Origin: Alcanivorax sp.
Lineage (GTDB): Bacteria; Pseudomonadota; Gammaproteobacteria; Pseudomonadales; Alcanivoracaceae
Assembly (NCBI GenBank): GCA_017794945.1
Contig: CP051239.1
Span: 1,054,001-1,118,000 of the forward strand
Length of the DNA: 64,000 nucleotides
Direction of reading: 5' to 3'
Shown one piece after another: positions 46,493-56,897 of this stretch. Position numbers and translations under genes: made by a program. The stretch's first letter is position 1, and every line of letters begins with the position of its first letter. The notes under the pieces were generated by a model. It did no database searches and was not told where the DNA came from. It saw only the letters and a list, made by a program, of their open reading frames with translations.

Positions 46493-48181
46493 TCAGTCGC
46501 CGTCGGTGATCGCCCCCAGGGAAGCGGAGCTGACGGTTTTCGCGTACTTGGCCAGCACGCCCCGGGTGTAGCGCGGCGGTGGCGCGGTCCAGGCGGCGCG
46601 GCGGCGTTCCAGTTCGGCGTCGTCGATGTTCAGGGTGATGGTGTTGGCCTCGGCGTCGATGATGATCTCGTCGCCGGTTTCCACCAGGGCGATGGGGCCG
46701 CCCTCCTGGGCTTCCGGGGTCAGGTGGCCGACCACGAAGCCGTGGCTGCCACCGGAGAAGCGGCCGTCGGTGATCAGCGCCACGTCCTGGCCCAGGCCCC
46801 GGCCCATGATCGCCGAGGTGGGGGTGAGCATTTCGCGCATGCCGGGGCCGCCCTTGGGGCCCTCGTAGCGGATCACCAGCACGTCGCCGGCGGTGACGGT
46901 GCCGTCCATGATGCGGTCGGTGGCTTCCTCCTCGGAGTGGAACACCCGGGCGGTGCCCTTGAAGTAGGTGCCTTCCTTGCCGGTGATCTTGGCCACCGCG
47001 CCGGTGGGCGCCAGGTTGCCGTAGAGGATGCGCAGGTGGCTGTCCTTTTTGATCGGCTTGTCCAGAGCGTGGATGATGTCCTGCTCTTCCGGGTAGGGCG
47101 CCACGTTCTCCAGGTTTTCCGCCAGGGTCTTGCCGGTGACGGTGAGGCAGTCGCCGTGCAGCAGGCCGGCCTCGAGCAGGATTTTCATCAGCGGCTGGAT
47201 GCCGCCGATGGCGACCAGTTCGCTCATCATGTAGTGGCCGCTGGGGCGCAGATCCGCCAGCACCGGGACTTGTTTGCCGATGCGGGTGAAGTCCTCCAGG
47301 GACAGCTTCACGTCCACGGTATGGGCCATGGCGATCAGGTGCAGCACCGCGTTGGTGGAGCCGCCCAGCGCGATCACCACGGTGATGGCGTTCTCGAACG
47401 CCTCGCGGGTGAGGATGTCGCGGGGTTTGATGTCCCGATCGAGCAGTTTGAGCACCGCTTCGCCGGCGGCGCGGCAGTCTTGCAGTTTGTCGTTGTCCTC
47501 CGCGTTCTGGGCGGAGCTGCCGGGCAGGCTCATGCCCAGGGCCTCGATGGCGCTGGCCATGGTGTTGGCGGTGTACATGCCGCCGCAGGAGCCGGCGCCG
47601 GGGATCGCCTCTTCCTCCACCTGCTTCACTTCGATCAGCGACTTGTCGCCCTTGGCGTGGGCGCCCACCGCCTCGAACACGGAGATCAGATCGGTGTGGT
47701 TCTTGCCCGGTTTGATGGTGCCGCCGTAGACGAACACCGAGGGCCGGTTGAGCCGTGCCAGCCCCATCAGGCAGCCGGGCATGTTCTTGTCGCAGCCGCC
47801 GATGGCCACCAGGCCGTCGAAGCCCTCGCAGCCGGCCACGGTTTCGATGGAGTCGGCGATCACTTCCCGGGACACCAGTGAGTACTTCATGCCCTCGGTG
47901 CCGTTGGCGATGCCGTCGGACACGGTGATGGTGTTGAAGATCACGCTCTTGCCGCCGGCGGCGTCGGCGCCCCGTCCCGCTTCGTCCGCCAGCGTATTGA
48001 TGTGCATGTTGCAGGGCGTCACCCGGCTCCAGGTGGACGCGATACCCACCTGCGGTTTGGTGAAATCCTCGTCGGTGAAGCCGGTGGCGCGCAGCATCGA
48101 ACGGCTGGGCGCCTTGCCCACGCCGTCCACGACCGGGGCGGAATAACGGCGGCGGGGATCGGAAGCGTGGTCATCGGTCAT
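46493..48181 (-). CDS. ilvD: Dihydroxy-acid dehydratase (IlvD)
   Basis: 562-residue Fe-S enzyme of branched-chain amino acid synthesis, converting dihydroxy-isovalerate and the methylvalerate analogue to keto acids. Cluster cysteines are seen in [16 protein letters not shown] and [13 protein letters not shown] set the start at ATG 48181 with AGGAGA upstream; the open frame runs to 48259 but the added residues do not belong. It ends with the family's usual tail. No other ilv gene is near. Confidence 0.97.
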   Translation of the reverse strand: MTDDHASDPRRRYSAPVVDGVGKAPSRSMLRATGFTDEDFTKPQVGIASTWSRVTPCNMHINTLADEAGRGADAAGGKSVIFNTITVSDGIANGTEGMKYSLVSREVIADSIETVAGCEGFDGLVAIGGCDKNMPGCLMGLARLNRPSVFVYGGTIKPGKNHTDLISVFEAVGAHAKGDKSLIEVKQVEEEAIPGAGSCGGMYTANTMASAIEALGMSLPGSSAQNAEDNDKLQDCRAAGEAVLKLLDRDIKPRDILTREAFENAITVVIALGGSTNAVLHLIAMAHTVDVKLSLEDFTRIGKQVPVLADLRPSGHYMMSELVAIGGIQPLMKILLEAGLLHGDCLTVTGKTLAENLENVAPYPEEQDIIHALDKPIKKDSHLRILYGNLAPTGAVAKITGKEGTYFKGTARVFHSEEEATDRIMDGTVTAGDVLVIRYEGPKGGPGMREMLTPTSAIMGRGLGQDVALITDGRFSGGSHGFVVGHLTPEAQEGGPIALVETGDEIIIDAEANTITLNIDDAELERRRAAWTAPPPRYTRGVLAKYAKTVSSASLGAITDGD

Positions 48182-48401
48182 CGGAGTTCTCCTGTTGAAC
48201 GGGCTGCAAAGCGTGGCGAAGCAGCATACCAGTGATGCCCCTGTTACACAGCGCCACATAAACGCGGGGGTTTGTCACCGATCCGCACCACCGTGCCAAC
48301 AGTGCCCGATGACGCAACTGGTTAGCCTTGCATAAACAAAGAACTGATTATCGCCGGCCAGTCGGCTTCCCCATTAATCCAATAATGCCAGGGGTTTCAG
48401 C

Positions 48402-50372
48402 ATGCCTCTATTCCCCCATGCGGCGCGCCGCGCCACTCTGTTCATTCTGCTTCTGTTCAGCGCGCTGTCGCTCGCCGGCTGTGGCGGCGGCAGCGGCAGC
48501 GACAATACCGCCACCGGTCCGCAAACACCCAACACCGGTGGCCCGGCCGACCCCACACCGACCACGCCACCGCCGGAACCGGAGCCGGAACCCCAGCCCG
48601 TCAATCTGACCTGGGACGCGCCCTATGATCGCGCCGAGGAATACCCCGGTACCGTCGACCTGCCCCAACAGTTGATCACCCTGCGCGACGGCATCCGCCT
48701 GTCGGCCACGGTGACCCTGCCCGCCGACGAAAACGGCGAGCCGGCGGACGGCCCCTTCCCGGTGGTCGCCACCTTCACCGGCTATAACCAGTTTCTGGGC
48801 GCCATCGGCGCCGCCGACCCTTACCTGGTGAAGCGCGGCTACGCCTACATCATTGTCGACATGCGCGGCACCGGTGCCTCCGAAGGCACCTGGCAGGCGT
48901 TCAGCGAGGTGGACCACCAGGACATCGGCGAGCTGCTCGACTACATCGACGAACAGCCCTGGAGCAATGGCACCATTGGCATGAACGGGGCATCCTATAT
49001 GGGCATCACCGGGCTGCTCGCCGGCGCCCAGCGCCCCGAGGGTGTGGACGCCGTCTTCGCCATCGTGCCGATGGGCGACGCCTACCGGGACATCGTATTC
49101 AGCGGCGGCCAGATCAACGCCGGCTTTATTCCCCTGTGGGTGGCGCTGGTCACCGGTCTGGGCATTATTCCCACGCCCGTGGGGCTGGAAAACGACGAGC
49201 CCGCCTATTACCTCAGTACCCTGTTGGATCACCTCACCGGCACCCTCACCGAGTTCCCGGTGCCGGTGGTCGGCGGCGCGCTGATCGGCGACGACAACAA
49301 ATACGACAACGATTTCTGGCGCCAGCGCTCACCGCTGGAACAGATCGACAAGATCACCGCGCCCACCTTCGTGGTCGGCGGCCTGCGCGATATCTTCCAG
49401 CGCGGCGAACCGCTGATCTATGAAGGGCTGAAGAACAACGGCACCACCAGCAAGCTGCTGATCGGCCCCTGGGAGCATCTGGACGGCTCCTCCGGCGCCG
49501 GCTTGCCCGCCGACGGCGTGCCCGCTCTGGCCAATATCCGCCTGGCCTGGTTCGACCAGTACCTGAAAGGCATGGAGACCGGCGCCGGCGATTACCCGCC
49601 GGTGACCCAGTACTACACCGGCGCGGAGCGCTACATCACCGCCGAAGACTGGCCGCATCCCCAGGCGCGCGCCGAAGTGTTCTATCTGCACGGCAAGCCC
49701 GGCCTGCCGCTGTTCGGCGAGATCCGCCGCGAGGCGCCCACCGGCGACAGCCGCACCTCGCTGCTGCAAACGCCGGTGAACGGCCTGTGTTCCGCCAGTG
49801 CCAGCCAGTGGACCGCCGGCGTGCTGGGCCTGATCACGCCGCCGTGCCAGGGACAGAACAACGTCACCGAGCTGCTGGAAGCGGTCTACACCAGCGAGCC
49901 CATGGAGCAGGACATGGCCATCAACGGGCCCATCGGCGGTCAGATCTGGGCCTCCACCACGGCGCTGGACAGCAATGTGGTGGTGCGGGTCAGCGTGGTG
50001 GATCCCAACGGCCTGTCCCGGGAACTGAGCAACGGCATCCAGATGGCCTCGATGAGCGATTTCGACGCCACCCGCTCGCGCTTTATGAACGGCAAGCTGG
50101 TACAGCCCTGGCACCCCTACACCGCCGAGTCGCAACGCCCGGTGGGACCGCTGCAACCGTTCCGCGCCGACGTGGAGGTGTTCCCCACCAGCGCGGTGAT
50201 CCCCGCCGGCCACCGGCTGCGCATCAGTGTCGGCGCCAGCGACCTGCCCCACGGCCTGAGCCCGCTGCCGGACCTGCTGCAGGGGCTGCTCGGGCTGCTC
50301 ACCGTCTACAGCACCCCGGCGATGCCGTCGCGGGTGAACATCCCGCTGGTGCCCCTGGAGGCGCTCAACTAA
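48402..50372 (+). CDS. CocE/NonD hydrolase family lipoprotein
   Basis: 656-residue exported hydrolase with a lipobox (SLAGC, Cys27) followed by a Ser/Thr/Pro/Glu-rich linker to about residue 65. The catalytic domain has DMRGTGASEGTW and the nucleophile segment GMNGASYMGITG (Ser198); the C-terminal 200 residues form the beta-sandwich typical of X-Pro dipeptidyl peptidase/CocE enzymes (PIGGQIWASTTALDSNVVVR). It would cleave an ester or amide at the cell surface or in the periplasm. The substrate is unknown. A 220-nt gap precedes it, without clear promoter. Confidence 0.87.
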   Translation: MPLFPHAARRATLFILLLFSALSLAGCGGGSGSDNTATGPQTPNTGGPADPTPTTPPPEPEPEPQPVNLTWDAPYDRAEEYPGTVDLPQQLITLRDGIRLSATVTLPADENGEPADGPFPVVATFTGYNQFLGAIGAADPYLVKRGYAYIIVDMRGTGASEGTWQAFSEVDHQDIGELLDYIDEQPWSNGTIGMNGASYMGITGLLAGAQRPEGVDAVFAIVPMGDAYRDIVFSGGQINAGFIPLWVALVTGLGIIPTPVGLENDEPAYYLSTLLDHLTGTLTEFPVPVVGGALIGDDNKYDNDFWRQRSPLEQIDKITAPTFVVGGLRDIFQRGEPLIYEGLKNNGTTSKLLIGPWEHLDGSSGAGLPADGVPALANIRLAWFDQYLKGMETGAGDYPPVTQYYTGAERYITAEDWPHPQARAEVFYLHGKPGLPLFGEIRREAPTGDSRTSLLQTPVNGLCSASASQWTAGVLGLITPPCQGQNNVTELLEAVYTSEPMEQDMAINGPIGGQIWASTTALDSNVVVRVSVVDPNGLSRELSNGIQMASMSDFDATRSRFMNGKLVQPWHPYTAESQRPVGPLQPFRADVEVFPTSAVIPAGHRLRISVGASDLPHGLSPLPDLLQGLLGLLTVYSTPAMPSRVNIPLVPLEALN

Positions 50373-50511
50373 CGCCGCCGGGGCGCGGCGGCGGACCTAC
50401 CGCCACGCGCTCCGGCCTCTCTCCGCGATAGACAAAATCGACTTCGTTTGTTCACCCTGCTCTGACACAATGCGCGCCCTTGGACTTACCCGCCTATTCG
50501 GAGTGACGCGC

Positions 50512-51714
50512 ATGTCGACACCCCCCGGCGCGGCGCCCTCCACCCGCGCCAGCCACCCTCGTCTCGCCGAGCTGGCTCTCGCTCTCGGCGGCTTCGCCAT
50601 CGGCACCACCGAATTCGTGATCATGGGGCTGATGAACCGCATCGCCGGCGACCTGTCGGTGTCGCCGCAGCAGGTCGGCTACGCGATCAGCAGCTACGCC
50701 CTGGGCGTGGTGGTGGGCGCGCCGCTGATTTCCGCACTGGCGGCGAAAGTGCCCAAACGGCAACTGCTGATCGGCCTGATGGTGGTGTTCGCGCTGGGCA
50801 ATCTGGCCAGTGCGCTGGCGCCCGGATTCTGGTCGTTCGTGGGTCTGCGCTTCATCGCCGGGCTGCCGCACGGCGCCTATTTCGGCGTGGCCGCGCTGGT
50901 GGCCGCGGCGGCGGTGCCCGTCGATCAACGCGCCCGGGCTGTGGCGCGGGTGATGATGGGCCTGACCGTGGCGATTTTGCTGGGCGCGCCGCTGGGCACC
51001 TGGGCCGGCAACCAATTCGGCTGGCCGGTGGCGTTCGCCGCCGTGGGCGGCATCGCCCTGGCCACCGCCTTGATGGTGCGCCTGTTCGTGCCCTTCGTGC
51101 CCCGCGACCCGGACGCCAGCCCGCTGCGCGAGCTGGGCGCGCTGGTCAACCAGCAGGTGCTGTTCACCCTGGGCATCGCCAGCATCGGCTTCGGCGGCAT
51201 GTTCGCGGTGTTCAGCTATGTGATGCCGACGCTCACCCAGCAGGCCGGCATGGCGGAGTCCCTGGGCCCGGTGGTGCTGGCGATCTTCGGGGTGGGCACC
51301 ATCATCGGCACCCTGGTGGGCGCCCGGGTGGCGGACTGGAACCTGCTCAAGGCGATTCCGCTGATTCTGATCTGGTGCCTGGTGGTGCAGGCGCTGTTCT
51401 TCGTGGCCGCCAACCAGGTGTGGGCCGGCCTGCTGTTCGTCGCCCTGGTGGGCACCAGCATGGCGCTGGGCCCGACCATTCAGACCCGGCTGATGGACGT
51501 GGCCGGCAACGCCCAGACCATGGCCGCGTCACTGAACCACGCCGCTTTCAATATGGCCAATGCGCTGGGCGCCTGGCTGGCCGGCGTAGTGATCGCCCAG
51601 GGCGTGCCCTGGTCCAGCAGTGGCCTGGTGGGGGCGGCGCTGGCCGCCGGCGGTCTGCTGATCTTCTTCGCCGGCCGCGCCCTGGAACCGGCGCCGGCGC
51701 AATGCCCGGACTGA
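50512..51714 (+). CDS. MFS exporter (AraJ/DHA1 type)
   Basis: About 400 residues with 12 membrane helices and the DHA1 motifs (GFAIGTTEFVIMGLMNRIA; RFIAGLPHGAYFGVAALVAA). Such proteins export sugars, drugs or arabinose-like compounds; the substrate is unknown. I use ATG 50512, with GGAGTGACGCGC upstream; the earlier ATG 50470 overlaps a -10-like CACAAT, so it is probably in the promoter. Its stop is 1 nt from the end of the convergent envZ gene. Confidence 0.86.
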   Translation: MSTPPGAAPSTRASHPRLAELALALGGFAIGTTEFVIMGLMNRIAGDLSVSPQQVGYAISSYALGVVVGAPLISALAAKVPKRQLLIGLMVVFALGNLASALAPGFWSFVGLRFIAGLPHGAYFGVAALVAAAAVPVDQRARAVARVMMGLTVAILLGAPLGTWAGNQFGWPVAFAAVGGIALATALMVRLFVPFVPRDPDASPLRELGALVNQQVLFTLGIASIGFGGMFAVFSYVMPTLTQQAGMAESLGPVVLAIFGVGTIIGTLVGARVADWNLLKAIPLILIWCLVVQALFFVAANQVWAGLLFVALVGTSMALGPTIQTRLMDVAGNAQTMAASLNHAAFNMANALGAWLAGVVIAQGVPWSSSGLVGAALAAGGLLIFFAGRALEPAPAQCPD

Positions 51715-51715
51715 G

Positions 51716-53032
51716 CTAGCGCACGCCCGCGGACAGCGTCTCCGGCTGCACCAGCTGCCCGGTGAGCGGGAAGCGGATGCTCACCCGCAAACCGCCGTGG
51801 GGGTGGTTGTCCAGCGCCATCTCGCCGTGGTGCATGTCGACGATGCGCTTGACGATGGCCAGTCCCAGACCGCTGCCACTCAGGGTGCGTGCTTTTTCGC
51901 CCCGGGAGAACGGCTGCAGCAACAAGGGAATGTCTTCCTGGCGCACGCCCTTGCCATGGTCGCGCACCACCAGCACCAGGGCGTTGTCGTCCAGGGCGGT
52001 GTCGATCTCCACCGGCGCGGCGCCGTACTTGAGCGCGTTGGTGATCAGGTTCGAAAGCATGCGCTTAACGGTGAGCCGCTTGAGCATCAGCCGGGGCAGG
52101 TCCTTTTGCCGGATGCGCAGCTGCTCCCCGGGATACTTGGCGGCCACCTCGTCGATCAGATCATTGAGGTTTTCGTAGTCGGGCTGCTCGTCGGCGCCGT
52201 CGCGGATAAACGAAATGAACTGATCGAGAATGGCGTCCATGTCCTCGATGTCGGCGATGATGCCCTGGGACATTTCCTCGTCGTTGAGGAATTCCGCCGA
52301 CAGCCGCAGCCGGGTCAGCGGCGTGCGCAGATCGTGGGAGACCCCGGCCAGCAGCAGGGCGCGGTCGCGCTGGGACTGCTGAAGCTGGCTGGTCATGCGG
52401 TTGAAGGCCCGGTTCACCGCCTGGATTTCGGTGGGGCCGAGGCTGTCGTCGAGCACCGGCACCGCTTCACCGCGCCCCACCTTGAGCGCCACCCGCGCCA
52501 GCCGCCGCAGCGGCCGGTTGAGACTGCGCGCGATCAGCAGGCCGCCGATCACCGCCAGCAGCGGCACCGTCACGCCCCAGCCCAGCAGCAGATAGCGGTC
52601 GTAGTCGCGGAAGAACGCCATCGGCACCCGCAGCCAGCGGTCACCGAACGAGGGCGCGGTGACCCACAGCACCGGCTGGCGCTCGTCTTCCAGGCGCACG
52701 GTGGCGGCCTCGCCGAGCAGCTCGGACACTTCGTCGCGGAACCGTTCCACCACCGGCCGCGACAGAATCAGGCTCTCCGGCCGTCGCAGCGCCGGCGGCG
52801 TGCCCGGTGTAATGCCGGTGGTTTCACCAAGCCGCCGGTAAAGACTGGCGTCCCCTTCGTTCTGAAACACCAGTTCCGCCTGCAGGGCGGTCAGGCGGGC
52901 GTACTCCCGGATGCCCGGCAGATAGGCGTTGCGGGCGAAGAACCACAGGGTGATGCCCTGGCTGAGGCCGATCACCAGACCGATGATCAGCGCCGAGCGG
53001 GCGAACGAGCTTTTGGGCAGGAAATTGGGCAT
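51716..53032 (-). CDS. envZ: Osmosensor histidine kinase (EnvZ)
   Basis: 438-residue inner-membrane kinase. Membrane segments at about 13-33 and 149-170 frame a periplasmic domain; HAMP follows, then the EnvZ-type phosphoacceptor SHDLRTPLTRLRLS (His233), the N box NLITNALKYG and the G boxes (RDHGKGV; LSGSGLGLAIVKRI). It phosphorylates OmpR in response to osmolarity. The gene follows ompR by 23 nt on the same strand. Confidence 0.95.
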   Translation of the reverse strand: MPNFLPKSSFARSALIIGLVIGLSQGITLWFFARNAYLPGIREYARLTALQAELVFQNEGDASLYRRLGETTGITPGTPPALRRPESLILSRPVVERFRDEVSELLGEAATVRLEDERQPVLWVTAPSFGDRWLRVPMAFFRDYDRYLLLGWGVTVPLLAVIGGLLIARSLNRPLRRLARVALKVGRGEAVPVLDDSLGPTEIQAVNRAFNRMTSQLQQSQRDRALLLAGVSHDLRTPLTRLRLSAEFLNDEEMSQGIIADIEDMDAILDQFISFIRDGADEQPDYENLNDLIDEVAAKYPGEQLRIRQKDLPRLMLKRLTVKRMLSNLITNALKYGAAPVEIDTALDDNALVLVVRDHGKGVRQEDIPLLLQPFSRGEKARTLSGSGLGLAIVKRIVDMHHGEMALDNHPHGGLRVSIRFPLTGQLVQPETLSAGVR

Positions 53033-53055
53033 GGACGGATTCTACCCGCCGGCGT

Positions 53056-53766
53056 TCAGTCCGGCACGAACACATAGCCCACGCCCCAGACGGTCTGGAT
53101 ATAGCGCGGTTTGGACGGGTCGTCCTCGAGCAGGCGGCGCAGACGCGACACCTGCACGTCGATGGAGCGTTCCATGGCGGACCACTCCCGGCCCCGGGCC
53201 AGGCTCATCAGCTTGTCGCGGGTGAGCGGTTCCCGCTCGTTCTGCACCAGCGCCTTGAGCACCGCGAACTCGCCGGTGGTAAGCGGCTGCGGCGCGCCCT
53301 CTCGAGCCAGGGTACGGTTGCCCAGGTCCAGACTCCAGGGCCCGAAACGCACCACGGATTCGTCCTTGCTGGGGGCGCCGGGCACTTCCCGCACGTGGCG
53401 CCGCAGGACGGCGCGGATGCGGGCGCTCAGTTCCTTGGGGTTGAACGGCTTGGGCAGATAATCGTCGGCGCCGGCGTCCAGACCCTCGATGCGTTCCGCG
53501 TCGTCGCCCTTGGCGGTCAGCATGATGATCGGCAGGCGGTTGTCGTCATCGCGCAGGCGGCGGCAGATCGACAGGCCGTCCTCGCCGGGCAGCATCAGAT
53601 CCAACACCATCAGCGAATAGATCTCGCGGGACAGGGCCCGGTCCATCTGGTCGGCGTCGGCCACCGCCTTGACGGCGTAGCCCTGCTCTTCGAGAAACCG
53701 TTGCAGCAGACCGCGCAGGCGGGCGTCGTCGTCCACCACCAGAATCTTTTCCAATTGTTCGCTCAT
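53056..53766 (-). CDS. ompR: Response regulator OmpR
   Basis: 236-residue regulator: receiver domain (1-120) with the phosphoacceptor Asp56 in SLMVLDLMLPGEDG and the DNA-binding winged helix (about 140-235; LMSLARGREWSAMERSIDVQ, ending RYIQTVWGVGYVFV). With EnvZ it controls porin-type genes. ompR-envZ near tex and gshA is a conserved order. Confidence 0.96.
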   Translation of the reverse strand: MSEQLEKILVVDDDARLRGLLQRFLEEQGYAVKAVADADQMDRALSREIYSLMVLDLMLPGEDGLSICRRLRDDDNRLPIIMLTAKGDDAERIEGLDAGADDYLPKPFNPKELSARIRAVLRRHVREVPGAPSKDESVVRFGPWSLDLGNRTLAREGAPQPLTTGEFAVLKALVQNEREPLTRDKLMSLARGREWSAMERSIDVQVSRLRRLLEDDPSKPRYIQTVWGVGYVFVPD

Positions 53767-53978
53767 GCTGCTCCTCGCCGACAGGACCGCGGGAATGAAA
53801 CCCGGAGGCCCGGTGTACCCGCCGTGGGCCCGGCAGGCAAATCTGGATTGTATAGAAAGATTACCGGTGGTCGCGAACCGGTGACGAAACGCGGCACCCG
53901 GTGCCGGAACGGATCAGCTTACCTTTGCTCCCGGGCCTGCTATCATGCGCCCGCCGATGGGTTCCGAAGGAGACAAAG

Positions 53979-54341
53979 ATGGCCAAGATTCTCGTGGTGG
54001 ACGACTCACCCACGCAACTGACCAACCTGGTCAAGATGGTGGAAAACCAGGGGCACGAGGCAATCACCGCCAGCAACGGCATGGAAGGCATAGAAAAGGC
54101 CCGTGCGCAGAAGCCGGACCTGATTCTCATGGACGTGGTGATGCCGGAATTGAATGGCTTTCAGGCCACCCGCAAGATCACCAAGGACGCCGAGCTGGGC
54201 GCGATTCCGGTCATCCTGGTGACCACCAAGGACCAGGAAACCGACAAAGTCTGGGGCGAGCGCCAGGGCGCCGCCGGCTACATCGTCAAACCGGCCCAGG
54301 AGCCGGAACTGGCGGCGATGATCAAGCGCGTGCTGGGCTGA
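53979..54341 (+). CDS. PilH-like single-domain response regulator
   Basis: 120-residue receiver domain only. Acidic pocket VVDDS (Asp8/9), phosphoacceptor Asp52 in ILMDVVMPELNG, Thr in LVTTKDQETDKVWGERQGA and Lys in IVKPAQE. It is closest by eye to PilH of twitching motility, which sits in a pil-chp cluster in Pseudomonas; here it stands alone between ompR and tex, so its partner kinase is elsewhere. ATG 53979 follows AAGGAGACAAAG. Confidence 0.85.
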   Translation: MAKILVVDDSPTQLTNLVKMVENQGHEAITASNGMEGIEKARAQKPDLILMDVVMPELNGFQATRKITKDAELGAIPVILVTTKDQETDKVWGERQGAAGYIVKPAQEPELAAMIKRVLG

Positions 54342-54482
54342 AGCCCGGCGCTCTCCACAGCAACCACAGCCCGCCCCGTCACGTCAATCTATGAACGGCC
54401 GGAGTCATTCCCTATGATTCCGGTCGTTTCGTTATAAAGCGGCCCCCTCCGGGCGCGCCGCCGTGCAAGCCAGGACTCTTCC

Positions 54483-56825
54483 ATGCAAAGCATCGAACAA
54501 CTGATCGCCCAGGAAATCAACGCCCAGCCCCGGCAGGTCGCGGCCACCGTGGCCCTGCTGGACGAAGGCGCCACCGTGCCCTTCATCGCCCGCTACCGTA
54601 AGGAGGTCACCGGCGGCCTGGACGACACCCAGTTGCGCACGCTGGAAGAGCGGCTGCGCTACCTGCGCGAGTTGGAGGAGCGCCGCGACACCATCCTCAA
54701 AAGCATCGCCGAGCAGGAAAAACTGACCCCGGAACTGGAGAAGGCGATCAAGGAGGCGGACACCAAAACCCGCCTGGAAGATCTCTACCTGCCGTACAAA
54801 CCCAAGCGCCGCACCCGGGCGCAGATCGCCCGCGAGGCCGGCCTGGAACCGCTCGCCGACGCGCTGCTGGACGACCCTACCCAGGACCCGGAAGCGGCCG
54901 CCGCCGGCTACCTGAACGAAGACCACAAGATCGCCACCGCCAAGGACGCCCTGGACGGTGCCAAGCAAATTCTGATGGAGCGTTTCGCGGAGAACGCCGA
55001 GCTGCTCACCCGGCTGCGCACCTTTCTTTGGGAAAAGGCGCACGTGCAGGCGAAGCTGGCCGACGGTAAAGAAGAGGAAGGCGCCAAGTTCCGCGACTAC
55101 TTCGAACACCAGGAAGCGCTCAAGAACATTCCCAGCCACCGCGCCCTGGCCCTGTTCCGTGGTCGCAACGAGGGCGTGCTGCACGTTTCCATGGTGTTGC
55201 CCGAGGAACTGGAAAGCGCGCAGCCGCACCCCTGCGAAGCCATGGTCACCGAAGTGGCCGGCTGGCGTCATGACGGGCGCGCGGCCGACGACTGGCTCGG
55301 CGAGGTGATGCGCTGGACCTGGAAGATCAAACTCAACACCCACCTGGAAACCGAACTGCTGGGCCGCGTGCGCGAAATGGCCGAGGAAGAAGCCATCCAG
55401 GTGTTCGCGCGCAACCTGAAGAGCCTGCTGATGGCCTCGCCCGCCGGCCCCAAGGCCACCATGGGCCTGGACCCGGGCCTGCGCACCGGCGTCAAGGTGG
55501 TGGTGGTGGACCCCACCGGCAAGCTGCTCGAGCACACCACGATTTTCCCGCACCAGCCGAAGAAGCAGTGGGACCAGTCCCTGGCCACGCTGGCCAAGCT
55601 CAGCGCCAAGCACGACGTGTCGCTGATCGCCATCGGCAACGGCACCGCCAGCCGCGAAACCGACAAGCTGGCCGGCGAGGTGGTCAAGCAACTCAGCGAC
55701 CGCAACATCCAGAAGATCATGGTTTCCGAAGCGGGTGCCTCGGTGTACTCCGCGTCGGAAATGGCGGCGCGGGAATTCCCCGATCTGGACGTGTCGTTCC
55801 GGGGCGCGGTGTCCATCGCCCGGCGTCTGCAGGACCCGCTGGCGGAACTGGTGAAGATTGACCCGAAGTCGATCGGCGTGGGCCAATACCAGCACGACGT
55901 CAGCCAGGTCAAAATGTCGCGCTCCCTTGACGCGGTGGTGGAGGACTGCGTGAACGCCGTGGGCGTGGACGTGAACACCGCCAGCGCGCCGCTGCTGGCG
56001 CGCATCGCCGGTCTCAACACCACCATCGCCGGCAACATCGTCACCTTCCGTGAGAAAAACGGCGCCTTCAGTGACCGCGGCGCGCTCAAGCAGGTGCCGC
56101 GCCTGGGCGAGAAAACCTTCGAGCAGGCCGCCGGCTTCCTGCGCATCATGGACGGCGCCAACCCGCTGGACGCCTCCTCGGTGCACCCGGAAGCCTACCC
56201 GCTGGTGGAGCGCATCGCGGAAAAACACGGCCGCCCGCTCAAGGACCTGATCGGCGACGCGCCCTTCCTCAAGAAAGTGAACGCCGGGGACTTCACCGAC
56301 GACGTGTTCGGCCTGCCCACCGTCACCGATATTCTCAGCGAGCTGGAAAAGCCCGGCCGCGACCCGCGCCCGGAATTCAAGGCGGCGGAGTTCAAGGAAG
56401 GCGTCGAGACGCTGAACGACCTGAAGCCCGGCATGCTGCTGGAAGGGTCGGTGACCAACGTCACCAACTTCGGCGCCTTCGTGGACGTGGGCGTGCACCA
56501 GGACGGCCTGGTCCACGTTTCCGCCCTGGCCGACAAGTTCGTGGAAGACCCCCACGATGTGGTCAAGCCCGGCGACATCGTCAAGGTCAAAGTGATGGAG
56601 GTGGACCTGCCCCGCAAGCGCATCAGCCTGACCATGCGTCTGGACGAGCGCCACCAGGACCAGCCGAAAGGCGCCGACGCCCCCGCCGGCCGCTCCCGTG
56701 GCCGGGGCGGCAAACCCAAGGGCGGCGGCCGCGGTCAGCAAGGCGGCGGCCAGCAGCCGGCGGCGCAGGGCGCCCTGGGGGCGGCCTTCGCGAAAGCGTT
56801 CGAAGACAAGAACAAGCGCGGCTGA
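54483..56825 (+). CDS. tex: Transcription accessory protein Tex
   Basis: 780-residue nucleic-acid-binding protein with an N-terminal helical part, a YqgF/RNase-H-like domain ([18 protein letters not shown] near residue 330), a helix-hairpin-helix region ([20 protein letters not shown]) and a C-terminal S1 domain ([20 protein letters not shown]), ending in a Gly/Arg-rich tail ([18 protein letters not shown]) likely to add RNA affinity. Tex acts in transcription and stress fitness. It lies between the two-component genes and gshA. Confidence 0.95.
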   Translation: MQSIEQLIAQEINAQPRQVAATVALLDEGATVPFIARYRKEVTGGLDDTQLRTLEERLRYLRELEERRDTILKSIAEQEKLTPELEKAIKEADTKTRLEDLYLPYKPKRRTRAQIAREAGLEPLADALLDDPTQDPEAAAAGYLNEDHKIATAKDALDGAKQILMERFAENAELLTRLRTFLWEKAHVQAKLADGKEEEGAKFRDYFEHQEALKNIPSHRALALFRGRNEGVLHVSMVLPEELESAQPHPCEAMVTEVAGWRHDGRAADDWLGEVMRWTWKIKLNTHLETELLGRVREMAEEEAIQVFARNLKSLLMASPAGPKATMGLDPGLRTGVKVVVVDPTGKLLEHTTIFPHQPKKQWDQSLATLAKLSAKHDVSLIAIGNGTASRETDKLAGEVVKQLSDRNIQKIMVSEAGASVYSASEMAAREFPDLDVSFRGAVSIARRLQDPLAELVKIDPKSIGVGQYQHDVSQVKMSRSLDAVVEDCVNAVGVDVNTASAPLLARIAGLNTTIAGNIVTFREKNGAFSDRGALKQVPRLGEKTFEQAAGFLRIMDGANPLDASSVHPEAYPLVERIAEKHGRPLKDLIGDAPFLKKVNAGDFTDDVFGLPTVTDILSELEKPGRDPRPEFKAAEFKEGVETLNDLKPGMLLEGSVTNVTNFGAFVDVGVHQDGLVHVSALADKFVEDPHDVVKPGDIVKVKVMEVDLPRKRISLTMRLDERHQDQPKGADAPAGRSRGRGGKPKGGGRGQQGGGQQPAAQGALGAAFAKAFEDKNKRG

Positions 56826-56897
56826 CCCTGATGTTAACCGGCCCCGGGCCTGCCATACTGGCAGGCCGCGCGATCAACCCTCCTGTCGGATAGGCCC

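Noticed and set aside
54432-56741. Long minus-strand open frame opposite tex (769 codons)
   Set aside because: Composition is biased and repetitive, no start signal or family motif, and tex is certain.
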